Counted from the first letter of the stretch, positions 9,500 to 19,464 are shown. The stretch: DNA of 64,000 nucleotides from Malaciobacter marinus (GCF_003544855.1 NZ_CP032101.1:1-64000); one strand, 5' to 3'. The notes: a model not told the origin generated them from the letters alone. Translations and numbers: made by a program.

Positions 9500-10417
9500 T
9501 TGGGAAATAAAATTAGTATATTAGGAATTTTATCTTTAACTTTTGCAATGTTTATTTGGGCAAGTTCTTTTATTGCTTTGAAAGCTGCTATGAATGAATA
9601 TGGAGCACATACAGTTATTTTTGTAAGAATGGTTTTTGCATCTATGTGTTTTTTGATTTTTATTAAAAGTTTTTTAAAATATGACTTTACAAAAAAAGAT
9701 ATATTACTTATACTTTTATTAGCTTTATTTGAACCTTGTTTATACTTCTTATTTGAATCAAAAGCATTACAATTAACTACTGCTTCACAAGCAGGGATGA
9801 TTGCTTCTTTAATGCCTTTAATTACCTCTGTTGCAGCTGTTTTTATATTAAAAGAGTTAATTTCAAAACAATTTATCTTTGGTTCAATTTTAGCTGTATT
9901 TGGTGCTATTTGGTTAAGTTTAGAAGCAACATCAAGTATCACTGCACCAAACCCAATGCTTGGTAATTTTTTAGAATTTTTAGCAATGACATGTGCTGCT
10001 GGTTATACAATTGTCGCAAAACATTTAACTTATAAGTTTTCTGCAATATTTTTAACAGCTGCACATGCTTTTATAGGAACAATATTTTTTCTGCCTCTTG
10101 CATTTTATGAACTTACTACAACACCTTTTGTTTTTAAACTTGAAGGTTTTTTATGGACAGCTTATTTAGGTGTTATTGTAACTTTAGGTGGTTATGGTTT
10201 ATATAATTATTCATTAACTAAAATAAATGCTTCTAAAGCTTCAATTTTTATGAATTTGATACCTGTATTTACTTTAGTGCTTGCCTATTTTATTTTAAAT
10301 GAAAGATTAAGCTATATTGAAATTACTGCATCAATTGTAGTACTTTTTGGTGTATTTATTTCACAAATTAAAATTGTAATTCCTAAAACTATATTTAATT
10401 TATTTAATAAACAATAA
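9500..10417 (+). CDS. EamA/DMT-family transporter
   Basis: A 305-residue integral membrane protein with about ten hydrophobic segments in two repeated EamA halves (roughly 5-140 and 152-290). Typical features are the opening FAMFIWASSFIALKAAM, the end of the first half ASLMPLITSVAAVFILKE and its counterpart MNLIPVFTLVLAYFILNERL. Drug/metabolite transporters of this type export amino acids or other metabolites; the substrate is unknown. The start is TTG at 9500: it has GAG 6 bases upstream, and an in-frame TAA at 9482 excludes any earlier start. The stop overlaps the ATG of the next gene (TAATG), suggesting translational coupling. Confidence 0.88.
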   Translation: MGNKISILGILSLTFAMFIWASSFIALKAAMNEYGAHTVIFVRMVFASMCFLIFIKSFLKYDFTKKDILLILLLALFEPCLYFLFESKALQLTTASQAGMIASLMPLITSVAAVFILKELISKQFIFGSILAVFGAIWLSLEATSSITAPNPMLGNFLEFLAMTCAAGYTIVAKHLTYKFSAIFLTAAHAFIGTIFFLPLAFYELTTTPFVFKLEGFLWTAYLGVIVTLGGYGLYNYSLTKINASKASIFMNLIPVFTLVLAYFILNERLSYIEITASIVVLFGVFISQIKIVIPKTIFNLFNKQ

Positions 10418-10836
10418 TGACATATATTAGTCTATTTTTCATATCTTTTATTTCAGCAACCTTATTACCAATGGGAAGTGAGGCTTTTTTAGTTTTTAAT
10501 ATCAAGGAAAACTATAATATTTATTTACTCTTACTCTTTGCTACACTTGGAAATACTTTAGGTTCTTTGTTAAACTATTTTTTGGGTTTAAAAGGTGAAG
10601 AGTATTTAGAAAATAAAAAATATTTAGATAAAAAAAAGATTGCAAAATATAAAGTTTTTTTTGATAAATATGGAGCTTTTTCATTACTTTTATCGTGGGT
10701 TCCTATTATTGGAGATCCTTTGACATTTATAGCAGGTGTTCTAAAATATAATTTAAAGTTTTTTATACTTATTGTATTATTTGCAAAGTTTATAAGATAT
10801 CTATTTGTTACATTAGTGACTTTATCTATTATTTAA
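10417..10836 (+). CDS. YqaA/DedA-like small membrane protein
   Basis: A 139-residue protein with four or so hydrophobic segments. The pattern SFISATLLPMGSEAFLVF, GNTLGSLLNYFLG, FFDKYGAFSLLLSWVPIIGDP and FIAGVLKYNLKFFI matches the YqaA branch of the DedA/VTT superfamily, thought to act on lipids or on membrane homeostasis. The G-x-G-x-P-type segment PIIGDP is the usual re-entrant loop signature. It is coupled to the preceding transporter by a one-base stop/start overlap, and its 3' end overlaps the convergent histidine kinase by 4 bases. Confidence 0.8.
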   Translation: MTYISLFFISFISATLLPMGSEAFLVFNIKENYNIYLLLLFATLGNTLGSLLNYFLGLKGEEYLENKKYLDKKKIAKYKVFFDKYGAFSLLLSWVPIIGDPLTFIAGVLKYNLKFFILIVLFAKFIRYLFVTLVTLSII

Positions 10837-12728
10837 TAGTTGCTTGTAGGAAGAGTTATAGTAAATCTTGCACCTTTGTAAGAATCACCTTTTATATTAA
10901 TTGTTGAATTTTCAACTTTTATATTTCCCTTCATATGTTTAGTAATAATTTCTTTACTCATATAAAGCCCAATTCCTGTTCCTTGTTTCTCTTTTTTTGT
11001 ACTAAAATATGGTTCAAAAATTTTATTAGTAATTTTAGGTGAAATTCCACCTGCATTGTCTGTTATTATGATTTTTACTCTATTTTTTGTTTGTTTTGTT
11101 TCTATTACAATAATTTTATGATTTTGTTCTTTTTTTACAAGTTCATCTCTTGCATTATTTAAAATATTTATTAATACTTGAATTAATTCATTTTCTAAAC
11201 CAAAAATTTCAATTTCATCAATATTTTTTTCTATATCAATACTTTTTGCTTTAAATTGTGCACTAATTAAAGATAGACTTTTCTCAAATACATCTGTTGT
11301 TGTAAATTTTTCTTTTGTTTTATTTGGTTTAAAGAAGTTTTGAAAGTCATCAATTGTTTTTGATAAGTGTTTTGTAGCTTTAGTAATTGCATCTACACTC
11401 TCATCTAAATCTTTATCAGTTAAGGTACCAAACTCTTTTTGCATTTTAATACCACTTGAAACAGTAGATATTAAAGATAAAGGTTGTCTCCATTGGTGGG
11501 CAATATTTCCTATCATCTCCCCCATTGAGGCCATTTTTGATTGTTGAGCTAATAAACTATCTTTTTTTCTATTTTTATTCATCTCTTCATATATTTTTTC
11601 TTTATATTTTAAGAAACGTTTTTTAAGAATATTTGATATATAAAAAGAAATTACTAATAGTATAATAGTAATTATTATACTTATAATTAAAATATTTACT
11701 ACATAAGATTTATTTCTATTTTTTACTTCTTGTTTTTTTTCTTCTAATATTTTTGTAAATTCATTTTTATAAAAGCCTGTACCAATAATCCAATTCCATG
11801 GTTTAAAACTTTTTATATAAGAGGTTTTTTCATTTTCAATATTATCTTTAAAACTTTGATTATATGTTATAAAGCCATCATTATCTTTTGCTTTTTTTAT
11901 GATTTTGTCTAATAAAATATTCTCTTTTTGTTTTTGTAGTTTTGATTGTTTAATATTATTGTGAACTAATATATTTTTATCAAAATCAAATAAAAAAATA
12001 TATCTTTGATTTTTCTCATTCATCTTTTTTATATATTTTATTATCTCATCTTTTATATCATCTTCAAAATCTTTTATATATTCACCTGTACCAATTGTAA
12101 TATTTAAAGGTTCAAAATATTTATAAAAAGATATTTTTTTATAAATTCTTTTTCCTTCATTTGTAGGTTTACTCCAATAGTAAATATCAAATCTTTGGGT
12201 TTTATTTTCTATAGTTTCTATTATTGTTTTTACAAATTCATAACCTTTAGCATCTTTTAGATTTATATAATTTTTATCTTCAAGGTTTTTGTTTAGTGGA
12301 TAAAGCCTATTATTGCCTTTAATATCATGGATAAAATAATAACCTCTTTTGTCATTAAATCTAACTTCTCTTAGTGCATCTTTAATCATTTTACAAATTT
12401 CAGAGTTAGTTTTAGATTTATTCTCTTTATAGATGTTTGTAGCAATAGCATGAGCTTCATTTACTCTACTTTTTAATTGAGCTTTTAAGGTCTCTTCACT
12501 TCTATCTTTTTTATATAAAATATACTCATAAATTTTTTCAACTTCAAGTTTAATCTCTTTTTGTCTATGTATAAAAAATTCATATTCAATCTTTTTAATG
12601 TCTTCTTTGTAGATGTTTTGGTTATTTAAAATAAGTAAATAAGTAGTTATTGTAGATAGTAAAAGTATAAATAATAAAGGAGCATATTTAATAATACGTA
12701 AAATATTTTTTTCATTACTTTTAAACAT
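10833..12728 (-). CDS. Sensor histidine kinase with extracytoplasmic Cache-type sensor
   Basis: The 631-residue product has one membrane segment at about 14-34, a large periplasmic region 35-345 and a second segment at about 346-366. The periplasmic part carries two sCache_2-like modules; RGYYFIHDIKGNNRLYPLNK and IGTGEYIKDFEDDI in the first are echoed by the later WNWIIGTGFYKNEF. The cytoplasmic part has a linker, the HisKA H-box GNIAHQWRQPL (His near 411), the N-box NILNNARDE, and the G-boxes DNAGGISP and GTGIGLYMSK. No response regulator is adjacent, so it is an orphan kinase here. Cache domains usually bind small organic acids or amino acids. It converges on the YqaA-like gene with a 4-base overlap. 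Confidence 0.92.
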   Translation of the reverse strand: MFKSNEKNILRIIKYAPLLFILLLSTITTYLLILNNQNIYKEDIKKIEYEFFIHRQKEIKLEVEKIYEYILYKKDRSEETLKAQLKSRVNEAHAIATNIYKENKSKTNSEICKMIKDALREVRFNDKRGYYFIHDIKGNNRLYPLNKNLEDKNYINLKDAKGYEFVKTIIETIENKTQRFDIYYWSKPTNEGKRIYKKISFYKYFEPLNITIGTGEYIKDFEDDIKDEIIKYIKKMNEKNQRYIFLFDFDKNILVHNNIKQSKLQKQKENILLDKIIKKAKDNDGFITYNQSFKDNIENEKTSYIKSFKPWNWIIGTGFYKNEFTKILEEKKQEVKNRNKSYVVNILIISIIITIILLVISFYISNILKKRFLKYKEKIYEEMNKNRKKDSLLAQQSKMASMGEMIGNIAHQWRQPLSLISTVSSGIKMQKEFGTLTDKDLDESVDAITKATKHLSKTIDDFQNFFKPNKTKEKFTTTDVFEKSLSLISAQFKAKSIDIEKNIDEIEIFGLENELIQVLINILNNARDELVKKEQNHKIIVIETKQTKNRVKIIITDNAGGISPKITNKIFEPYFSTKKEKQGTGIGLYMSKEIITKHMKGNIKVENSTINIKGDSYKGARFTITLPTSNY

Positions 12729-12758
12729 GCGATATTATAGTGTTTTTTTTATTAATTT

Positions 12759-13655
12759 TTACATATAAAACTCTTTTAAGATTTCATCGTTTTTAGAAAA
12801 TAATTTATAAGTTGTATTATTATAGTTAAACTCTAGATAATTTGCATGTAACCAAAGCCTATAACTACCTGTTTTTTCATATCTTTTTTTATCATCAAGC
12901 TCTTTATTTAAATAAGCTTCTGCTATTTCATCATCAATTCCATAGATAGGATCTCCTATTATTCTATGACCAATAGAATATAAGTGAACTCTAATTTGAT
13001 GTTGTCTTCCTGTATGTGGAATTGCTTCTACTAATGTTATGTTCTTTTTACAATTATAATTTAATGGCTTAACAATAGTTAATGATTTTTTTCCTTTTTG
13101 GGAAGTTTTCATCCTAACACCAATATTTTCCCCCTCTTTTTCTAAATAGTTTTCTATAGTAATATCTTTTTTTAATTCACCTTGAACTATTGCAAGATAT
13201 GATTTTTTATACTCTTTTTCAATAAACATATCTTTTAGTCTTTTTTCACTTTGTTTATTTTTACAAACTATTACAAGCCCAGATGTTTCAGCATCAATTC
13301 TATGGGCTAAATTTGCATTGTTTCCAAAATGATAACGAATCTCATCTAATAAAGAGTATTTTGTGTTTTTTGAAATTGGATGAACCATTAGTTTTGTTGG
13401 CTTATCAAATAAAGCAAAATCTTTAAATTCAAGCAATGGATTAAGACCTCTTGTATGTCCCTCAAACTCTGCTATATATATACTATTTGTATTTATTTTT
13501 TCATTTAAAATAAATGGTTTTTGGTTTTGGTCAAAAACTCTTGCTCTACTTATATACTTTTGCGCTAACTTGGGCTCTATCTTTAAATCTTGCAGTAAAA
13601 AATGTTGTATTTTTTTGCCTAAAATAGCTTTATATTTTTTTAAAATAAAAGGCAC
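12759..13655 (-). CDS. RluA-family pseudouridine synthase
   Basis: Converts uridine to pseudouridine in rRNA or tRNA. The 298-residue product has the RluA catalytic motif HRIDAETSGLVIV with the nucleophile D121, and the second family motif PHTGRQHQIRVHL near 213-225 followed by GDPIYG. The N-terminal 65 residues look like a reduced S4 RNA-binding module (KKIQHFLLQDLKIEPKLAQKYI). The IDAETSG form, where most have LDxxTSG, is a known variant in RluA relatives. The exact target site (RluA, C or D type) cannot be told from sequence. It is 31 bases upstream of the Cache kinase on the same strand, so the two may be co-transcribed. Confidence 0.9.
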   Translation of the reverse strand: MPFILKKYKAILGKKIQHFLLQDLKIEPKLAQKYISRARVFDQNQKPFILNEKINTNSIYIAEFEGHTRGLNPLLEFKDFALFDKPTKLMVHPISKNTKYSLLDEIRYHFGNNANLAHRIDAETSGLVIVCKNKQSEKRLKDMFIEKEYKKSYLAIVQGELKKDITIENYLEKEGENIGVRMKTSQKGKKSLTIVKPLNYNCKKNITLVEAIPHTGRQHQIRVHLYSIGHRIIGDPIYGIDDEIAEAYLNKELDDKKRYEKTGSYRLWLHANYLEFNYNNTTYKLFSKNDEILKEFYM

Positions 13656-13769
13656 AAACTTTTCCTAAAAATTAAGTTTAAATTAACCAAGATTTAATGA
13701 AAAACTTTGGCTAACTTAGTTAAGATATCATACACTAAAAAGCAATAAAAACAAATAAGGGACTAGTAA

Positions 13770-15098
13770 ATGGTTGAAAGATATGCAAGAGAAGAGATGA
13801 GTTCAAAATGGACTATGCAAGCTAAATATCAAGCATGGTTAGATGTTGAAAAAGCTGTTGTTAAAGCTTGGAATAGACTAGGTCTTATTCCTGACGATGA
13901 TGCAAAAAAAATTGTTGAAAATGCTAATTTTTCAGTTGAAAGAATTGATGAAATTGAAGCTGTAACTAGACATGATTTAATCGCATTTACAACAAGTGTT
14001 TCAGAAACATTAGGTGATGAGTCAAGATGGTTTCACTATGGAATGACATCTTCTGATACTGTTGATACAGCTGTTGCTTTACAAATGAAAGACTCTTTGA
14101 ATTTAATTATTCAAGATGTAAAAATGATGATGGAGTCTATTAAAACAAGAGCAAAAGAACATAAATATACTTTAATGGTAGGAAGAAGTCATGGTATTCA
14201 TGGTGAACCTATTACATTTGGATTAGTTCTTGCTGTATGGTATGATGAGATGGCAAGACACTTAGAAAATTTAGAACAAACTCTTAAAGTTATATCTGTT
14301 GGCCAAATTTCAGGAGCAATGGGGAACTTTGCCCATGCACCTTTAGAGCTTGAAGAATTCGCTTGTGAAGAGTTAGGATTATCTTTTGCACCTGCTTCTA
14401 ATCAAGTAATTCAAAGAGATAGATATGCAAGACTTGCTTCTTCTTTAGCCCTACTTTCTAGTTCAATTGAAAAATTTGCAGTTCAAGTAAGACATTGGCA
14501 AAGAACTGAAGTTTATGAATGCGAAGAGTTTTTTGCAAAAGGTCAAAAAGGATCTTCTGCAATGCCACATAAAAGAAATCCAATACTAACAGAAAATATA
14601 ACAGGACTTGCAAGAATTATCAGAGCTTATGCAACTCCAGCAATGGAAAATGTTGCATTATGGCATGAAAGAGATATCTCTCACTCATCAACAGAGAGAT
14701 TTTGGCTTCCAGATTCTTTTATCACTTGTGACTTTATGCTTCATAGAATGAACAATGTTATTGCAAATTTAACTGTTATGCCAGAAAATATGATGAAAAA
14801 TTTAAATTTAACAGGTGGATTAGTATTTTCTCAAAGAGTATTATTAGAATTACCAAAAGCTGGGGTAAGTAGAGAAGATGCATATAGAATTGTACAAAGA
14901 AATGCAATGAAAGTTTGGGAAGGCTTACAATCAGATAAACCAACTACAAATGAAAAAGGTGAATCTTTATATCTTCAATATTTATTAGAAGATGAAGAGT
15001 TAAGAAACTCATTGAGTGAGGAGCAAATCAGAGAGTGTTTTAATTATGACTATTACACAAAAAATGTTGATGCAATTTTTAATAGAGTATTTAAATAA
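13770..15098 (+). CDS. purB: Adenylosuccinate lyase
   Basis: Acts twice in purine synthesis: it splits SAICAR to AICAR and adenylosuccinate to AMP, both releasing fumarate. The 442-residue product has the fumarase/aspartase signature GSSAMPHKRNP at about 261-271, the substrate motif TSSDTVDTA near 92-100 and the HGIHGEP histidine motif near 140. The N-terminus MVERYAREEMSSKWTMQAKY is typical of the PurB form found in Bacillus and Campylobacterota. The start has AAGGG upstream. It lies 35 bases before nrdA, so purine synthesis and deoxynucleotide production may share a transcript. Confidence 0.96.
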   Translation: MVERYAREEMSSKWTMQAKYQAWLDVEKAVVKAWNRLGLIPDDDAKKIVENANFSVERIDEIEAVTRHDLIAFTTSVSETLGDESRWFHYGMTSSDTVDTAVALQMKDSLNLIIQDVKMMMESIKTRAKEHKYTLMVGRSHGIHGEPITFGLVLAVWYDEMARHLENLEQTLKVISVGQISGAMGNFAHAPLELEEFACEELGLSFAPASNQVIQRDRYARLASSLALLSSSIEKFAVQVRHWQRTEVYECEEFFAKGQKGSSAMPHKRNPILTENITGLARIIRAYATPAMENVALWHERDISHSSTERFWLPDSFITCDFMLHRMNNVIANLTVMPENMMKNLNLTGGLVFSQRVLLELPKAGVSREDAYRIVQRNAMKVWEGLQSDKPTTNEKGESLYLQYLLEDEELRNSLSEEQIRECFNYDYYTKNVDAIFNRVFK

Positions 15099-15133
15099 TT
15101 TATAAAATTTTAGGTAAAAAAAAGGCAACAAAA

Positions 15134-17518
15134 ATGGCAATAATGATTCAAAAAAGAAACGGTAGAAAAGAAGTTTTAGATATTACTAAAATTCAAAAGA
15201 TGACTATAGATGCAACAAAAGACTTAGATGGTGTTAGCCAAAGTGAATTGGAATTGGATGCACAAATAAAGTTTATTGATGGTATGAGTTCCTCAGATAT
15301 TCAAGATGCACTTATTAAAACAGCAGTTGAAAAAATTGATATAGATGTTCCAAACTGGACTTTTGTTGCTGCAAGACTGTTCTTATTTGATTTATATCAT
15401 AGAGTTGGTAAATCAACACATGGTATTAAGGGTGAGCCATATTGTCATTTAAAAGATTATCTAAGATATGGAAAAGAAGCTGGAAGATTACTTCCTGCTC
15501 TTGGTGAGGGTTATGATTTAGATGATTTAAATAATTATATTGATTCAGAAAGAGATTTATTATTTAATTATTTAGGGATTAAAACACTATATGATAGATA
15601 TTTAATCAAAAATAAAAAAGCCAATCCAATTGAACTTCCTCAACATATGTTTATGGCAATTGCAATGTTTTTAGCACAAGATGAAGATAATAAACAAGAA
15701 AGAGCAAAAGAGTTTTATGATGCAATTTCAAAATTTGAGGTTATGTTAGCAACTCCAACTTTATCAAATGCAAGAACAAATAGACATCAACTTTCATCTT
15801 GTTATATCGGTTCAAGTCCTGATAATATTGAAGGAATTTTTGATGGTTACAAAGAGATGGCACTATTATCTAAGTATGGTGGTGGTATTGGTTGGGATTG
15901 GAACCAAATCAGAGCCCTTGGTGGAGTTATTGATGACCATAAAAGTGCAGCAGGTGGAACAGTTCCATTTTTAAAAATTACAAATGATTTAGCAATCGCA
16001 GTTGACCAACTTGGAACTAGAAAAGGTGCAATTGCTGTATATGTTGAGCCATGGCATATGGATATAGTTGATTTTATTGACCTTAAAAAGAATTCTGGGG
16101 AAGAAAGAAGAAGAGCACATGATTTATTCCCTTCTTTATGGATAACAGACTTATTTATGGAAAGAATCTTAGAAAACTCTCATTGGACATTGTTTGATCC
16201 ATATGAAGTAAAAGATTTAAGTGAACTTCATGGAGATGCGTTCAAAAAAAGATATGAAGAGTATGAAAAAGATGAGACTATTACAAAAGATACTATGAAA
16301 GCTAAAGATTTATGGAAGAAAATCTTAACTTCATATTTTGAATCTGGAAGTCCATTTTTATGTTTTAAAGATAATGCAAACAGAGCTAATCCAAATGCTC
16401 ATGCTGGACATATTAGAAGTTCAAATCTTTGTACAGAAATTTTTCAAAATACAAATCCAAACTATTATAAAATAAGATTAGAGTTTGAAGATGGAACAAT
16501 CAAAACATATGATGAAGATGAGATTATTAAAGTTGATGCAGGACAAGAGAAAAAAGCAAATAAAATAACTGCACTTGATTCAATCAATGGAAAAAGAGTA
16601 TTTATAGTAGAAAAAGAGAAAATTGATGGTGATACAGCAGTTTGTAACCTTGCATCAATTAATCTTTCAAAAATTAATACAAAAGAGGATATTGAAAGAG
16701 TAGTTCCAACTGCAATTAGAATGCTTGATAATGTGATTGATTTAAACTTCTATCCATTAAGAAAAGTAAAAGCAACTAACTTAAAAACAAGAAGTATTGG
16801 ACTTGGAGTGATGGGTGAAGCACAAATGCTTGCAGAACATCAAATCATGTTTGGTAGTGAACAGCATTTTAAGAAAATTGATTCAGTTATGGAAGCAATT
16901 TCATATAATGCTATTAAATCATCAAGTAAACTTGCAGTAGAAAAAGGTGTATATCCTGCATTTGAAGGTTCAAACTGGTCAAAAGGAATAATGCCACATG
17001 ATCATGCACCTCAAGCTGTTGAAGCCTTGATGAATAAAGATTTATTTGATGGTGGATATGATTGGCAAGAGCTAAAAGAAGAAGTTAAAGAAAATGGTAT
17101 GAGAAATGGTTACTTGATGGCTATTGCTCCAACATCTTCTATCTCTATTTTAGTAGGTACAACTCAAGCAATTGAGCCAGTTTATAAAAGAAAATGGTAT
17201 GAAGAGAACTTAAGTGGACTTATTCCTGTTGTGGTACCAAGATTGAGTCCTGAAACATGGCAATATTATATTCCAGCATATGAAGTTGAGCAAACAGATA
17301 TTATTAAAGCAGCAGCTATTAGACAAAAATGGATAGACCAAGGTCAAAGTACAAATATATTTATGAGTTTAGATAAAGCAAGTGGAAAATATCTACATGA
17401 AATTTATACATTAGCTTGGAAACTAGGATTAAAATCTACTTACTATTTAAGAAGTCAATCTCCTGAAGCAAATAATGATGTTGAAGATAGAAGTATGGAG
17501 TGTGCAGGTTGTCAATAA
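15134..17518 (+). CDS. nrdA: Ribonucleoside-diphosphate reductase alpha subunit (class Ia)
   Basis: Catalytic subunit that reduces NDPs to dNDPs, using a radical passed from NrdB. The 794-residue product starts with an ATP-cone regulatory domain (MAIMIQKRNGRKEVLDITKI, to about 95). Active-site residues are visible: a redox cysteine in SSCYIG near 223, the N-x-C-x-E set in SNLCTEI near 430-434, and the second redox cysteine in VCNLAS near 503. The radical-relay tyrosines are in STYYLRS near 771, and the C-terminal shuttle cysteines are the CxxC in ECAGCQ. Everything needed for activity is present. nrdB follows after 83 bases, which contain only weak AT-rich stems. Confidence 0.96.
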   Translation: MAIMIQKRNGRKEVLDITKIQKMTIDATKDLDGVSQSELELDAQIKFIDGMSSSDIQDALIKTAVEKIDIDVPNWTFVAARLFLFDLYHRVGKSTHGIKGEPYCHLKDYLRYGKEAGRLLPALGEGYDLDDLNNYIDSERDLLFNYLGIKTLYDRYLIKNKKANPIELPQHMFMAIAMFLAQDEDNKQERAKEFYDAISKFEVMLATPTLSNARTNRHQLSSCYIGSSPDNIEGIFDGYKEMALLSKYGGGIGWDWNQIRALGGVIDDHKSAAGGTVPFLKITNDLAIAVDQLGTRKGAIAVYVEPWHMDIVDFIDLKKNSGEERRRAHDLFPSLWITDLFMERILENSHWTLFDPYEVKDLSELHGDAFKKRYEEYEKDETITKDTMKAKDLWKKILTSYFESGSPFLCFKDNANRANPNAHAGHIRSSNLCTEIFQNTNPNYYKIRLEFEDGTIKTYDEDEIIKVDAGQEKKANKITALDSINGKRVFIVEKEKIDGDTAVCNLASINLSKINTKEDIERVVPTAIRMLDNVIDLNFYPLRKVKATNLKTRSIGLGVMGEAQMLAEHQIMFGSEQHFKKIDSVMEAISYNAIKSSSKLAVEKGVYPAFEGSNWSKGIMPHDHAPQAVEALMNKDLFDGGYDWQELKEEVKENGMRNGYLMAIAPTSSISILVGTTQAIEPVYKRKWYEENLSGLIPVVVPRLSPETWQYYIPAYEVEQTDIIKAAAIRQKWIDQGQSTNIFMSLDKASGKYLHEIYTLAWKLGLKSTYYLRSQSPEANNDVEDRSMECAGCQ

Positions 17519-17601
17519 GATAACCTTACACACAAGGTATACAAACTTTTAAAAAAGTATTATAAAATAAATTTAAATTTTAAATATAAGAGGAAATCCT
17601 A

Positions 17602-18633
17602 ATGGATAGAAAAACGATATATAATCCACAATCAAAAGAGAACTTAAATGATAGAAGAATCTTTGGAGGTAATCCTGATGGTATGATTAACTTTACAAAG
17701 TTAAAGTATCAATGGGCACTTAATCTTTGGGATACAATGGAAGCTAATACATGGTTTCCAAAAGAAGTTCAAATGACAGGAGATGCCAAAGATTATAAGT
17801 ATTTAAGTCCATCAGAAAAAAGAATGTATGATTTAGTACTTTCACAACTTATCTTTATGGATAGTTTACAAACAAATAATCTAATGGATAATATCAATCC
17901 ATATATAACAGCACCTGAGGTAAATGCTTGCTTGTCAAGACAATCTTATGAAGAAGCTAACCACTCGAAATCATATGCTGTTATGGTAGAAAGTATTTCA
18001 GATAATACAGATGAAATATATGAAATGTGGAAAACAGATCTAAAATTAAGAGAAAAAAACAACTATATCGCTGATGTTTACAAAAGTTTAGCAGCTGGTG
18101 ATAAAGAAGAAATTACAGACCAAAAAATAGTATTAGCAATGTTTGCAAACCAAATCCTAGAAGGATTATATTTTTATGCAGGTTTTGCAGCTATTTATGC
18201 ACTTGGAAAATCAGGGAAAATGCTTGGAAGCTCTCAGATGATTAGATTTATTCAAAGAGATGAAGTAACACACCTTTTACTTTTCCAAAATATGATTAAT
18301 TCTGTAAGAAAAGAGAGACCTGATTTATTTACTGATGAACTTGAAGTAATAGTAAGAGATATGTTTAAAAAAGCAGTTGAACTTGAAGCTTCTTGGGGTG
18401 CATATATTACACAAGGACAAATTTTAGGTTTTACAGATGCAATAATCACTCAATATATTCAATACTTAGCAGATAGAAGACTTGAAGCAGTAGGATATAA
18501 ACCTATGTATAATGTAAAACACCCTATTCCTTGGGTTGATGGTTATGCTTCATTTAATGATCAAAGAACTAATTTCTTTGAGGGGAATGTTGTTAACTAC
18601 TCAAAAGGAAGCATAGATTTTGACGACTTTTAA
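17602..18633 (+). CDS. nrdB: Ribonucleoside-diphosphate reductase beta subunit (class Ia)
   Basis: Ferritin-like subunit that builds the diiron-tyrosyl radical for NrdA. The 343-residue product keeps all expected ligands: D87 (MDSLQTNN), E118 and H121 (EEANHSKSY), E187 (NQILEG), and E221 and H224 (DEVTH). The radical tyrosine is Y125, seven residues after E118 as in E. coli R2. The tyrosine argues for class Ia and against the tyrosine-less Ic type. The start has AGAGGAAA upstream. It forms a unit with nrdA and is followed by a terminator. Confidence 0.96.
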   Translation: MDRKTIYNPQSKENLNDRRIFGGNPDGMINFTKLKYQWALNLWDTMEANTWFPKEVQMTGDAKDYKYLSPSEKRMYDLVLSQLIFMDSLQTNNLMDNINPYITAPEVNACLSRQSYEEANHSKSYAVMVESISDNTDEIYEMWKTDLKLREKNNYIADVYKSLAAGDKEEITDQKIVLAMFANQILEGLYFYAGFAAIYALGKSGKMLGSSQMIRFIQRDEVTHLLLFQNMINSVRKERPDLFTDELEVIVRDMFKKAVELEASWGAYITQGQILGFTDAIITQYIQYLADRRLEAVGYKPMYNVKHPIPWVDGYASFNDQRTNFFEGNVVNYSKGSIDFDDF

Positions 18634-18634
18634 A

Positions 18635-18663
18635 AAAAAGAGTTTTATTAATAGCTCTTTTTA
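18635..18663 (+). terminator. Terminator after nrdB
   Basis: AAAAAGAG (18635-18642) pairs with CTCTTTTT (18655-18662), starting two bases after the nrdB stop codon. Confidence 0.75.
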
Positions 18664-18924
18664 GAAATTTCTGCGTTATCGCGGAAATTTCATCACTCAC
18701 TTACAATAGTAAGCTCCTAATAAAATTACCACTCTAGCCTTGAACTTTCAAAAAATAACTATCACTAAAACTCTTTTTGATATTCATTTATTTATAAAAA
18801 TAATAATTATAAAGAGATAGAGGAGAGGTTAAAAGAGACAATGTAAATAAAAGCTAGAGGAATATCAATTTCCAGCATTTGTTAAAGCTGAGTTGTTTTA
18901 AATTTTTTTCGAAAAAGTCGAGGA

Positions 18925-18978
18925 CTGTTTGAGTAAGTAAAGTGCTAAATGCACTTTACTTAGGAGTTCCGCAGACAG
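18925..18978. repeat. Long inverted repeat / hairpin
   Basis: Outer arms CTGTTTG (18925-18931) and CAGACAG (18972-18978) enclose a perfect inner stem TAAGTAAAGTGC / GCACTTTACTTA around the loop TAAAT. No T-run follows, so it does not look like an ordinary terminator. Confidence 0.6.
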
Positions 18979-19205
18979 AAAAGAAATTTAAAATGACGAG
19001 GGAAGCTTTGCCTTTAACAATTAGCTGCTTGCTTTTTGCAATACTTTTTTCAATAAAAAAGTATTATATAGAATATTATAGTTCTTTCGTTATTCATATA
19101 ATAAGCCATTTAAACACTCACCTTAACAAAACCATTAATTTCTAAGAATAATCACTTTAAAAGCTATTTATACATAAAATAACACATATTTTAAAAGGAT
19201 TGACA

Positions 19206-19463
19206 ATGTTAAAAGATAAAGCATTAGGTTTTATAAAAAAGCAGATACTAGATTTAAATGATTTTTCTTATGAAGTAGAAGAAGATGACCAGTTTATACA
19301 TGTTATTTTTACAGAAGCATTAGGAAAAGAAATAGAAAAAGAGTTTACATTTAAACTAGTAAATGATACATTATATATGCACTCAATTTCATATGGGTGG
19401 AAACCTGTAGAAAAAGGTGTAGCAAATAAATATTTTTGGATAGATTTATTAACAAAGGATTAA
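19206..19463 (+). CDS. Small conserved-looking hypothetical protein
   Basis: I choose ATG 19206 (85 residues) over TTG 19200 because AAGGA lies seven bases before the ATG and only one before the TTG. The product is acidic, with alternating hydrophobic strands (FSYEVEEDDQFIHVIFTEA, FTFKLVNDTLYMHSISYGW) suggesting a small beta-rich fold, and it has no signal peptide or membrane segment. It ends one base before the nitroreductase gene, so the two are almost certainly one operon. I do not recognise the family; co-expression with a flavin reductase is the only functional hint. Confidence 0.7.
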   Translation: MLKDKALGFIKKQILDLNDFSYEVEEDDQFIHVIFTEALGKEIEKEFTFKLVNDTLYMHSISYGWKPVEKGVANKYFWIDLLTKD

Positions 19464-19464
19464 A

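Larger units (their letters stand above)
18634..19205. other. Gene-poor, hairpin-rich intergenic stretch
   Basis: About 570 bases without a convincing gene. After the nrdB terminator come a 12-pair hairpin (18664-18691, loop TTAT), a small stem CTTAC/GTAAG (18700-18713), and a long hairpin at 18925-18978. The long hairpin has a perfect 12-pair core (18934-18945 with 18951-18962) and an outer CTGTTTG/CAGACAG stem. A perfect 11-pair stem AATACTTTTTT/AAAAAAGTATT follows near 19040-19065. An ORF at 18942-19145 (67 codons) has no ribosome-binding site, starts inside the long hairpin and has an unconvincing protein. The stretch may be a repeat-derived element or carry small RNA, but no known RNA family could be matched. 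Confidence 0.55.

Noticed and set aside
9481-9942. Minus-strand ORF of 153 codons opposite the DMT transporter
   Set aside because: Overlaps a well-supported membrane protein gene and has the biased composition of an antisense shadow.
17519-17601. NrdR boxes or a terminator between nrdA and nrdB
   Set aside because: Only weak AT-rich stems are present and nothing matches the NrdR consensus, so I treat the two genes as one unit.
18942-19145. 67-codon ORF (MLNALYLGVPQ...) in the nrdB downstream gap
   Set aside because: It starts inside a perfect hairpin, has no ribosome-binding site, and its composition follows the stem-loops in the region; I treat the region as non-coding.
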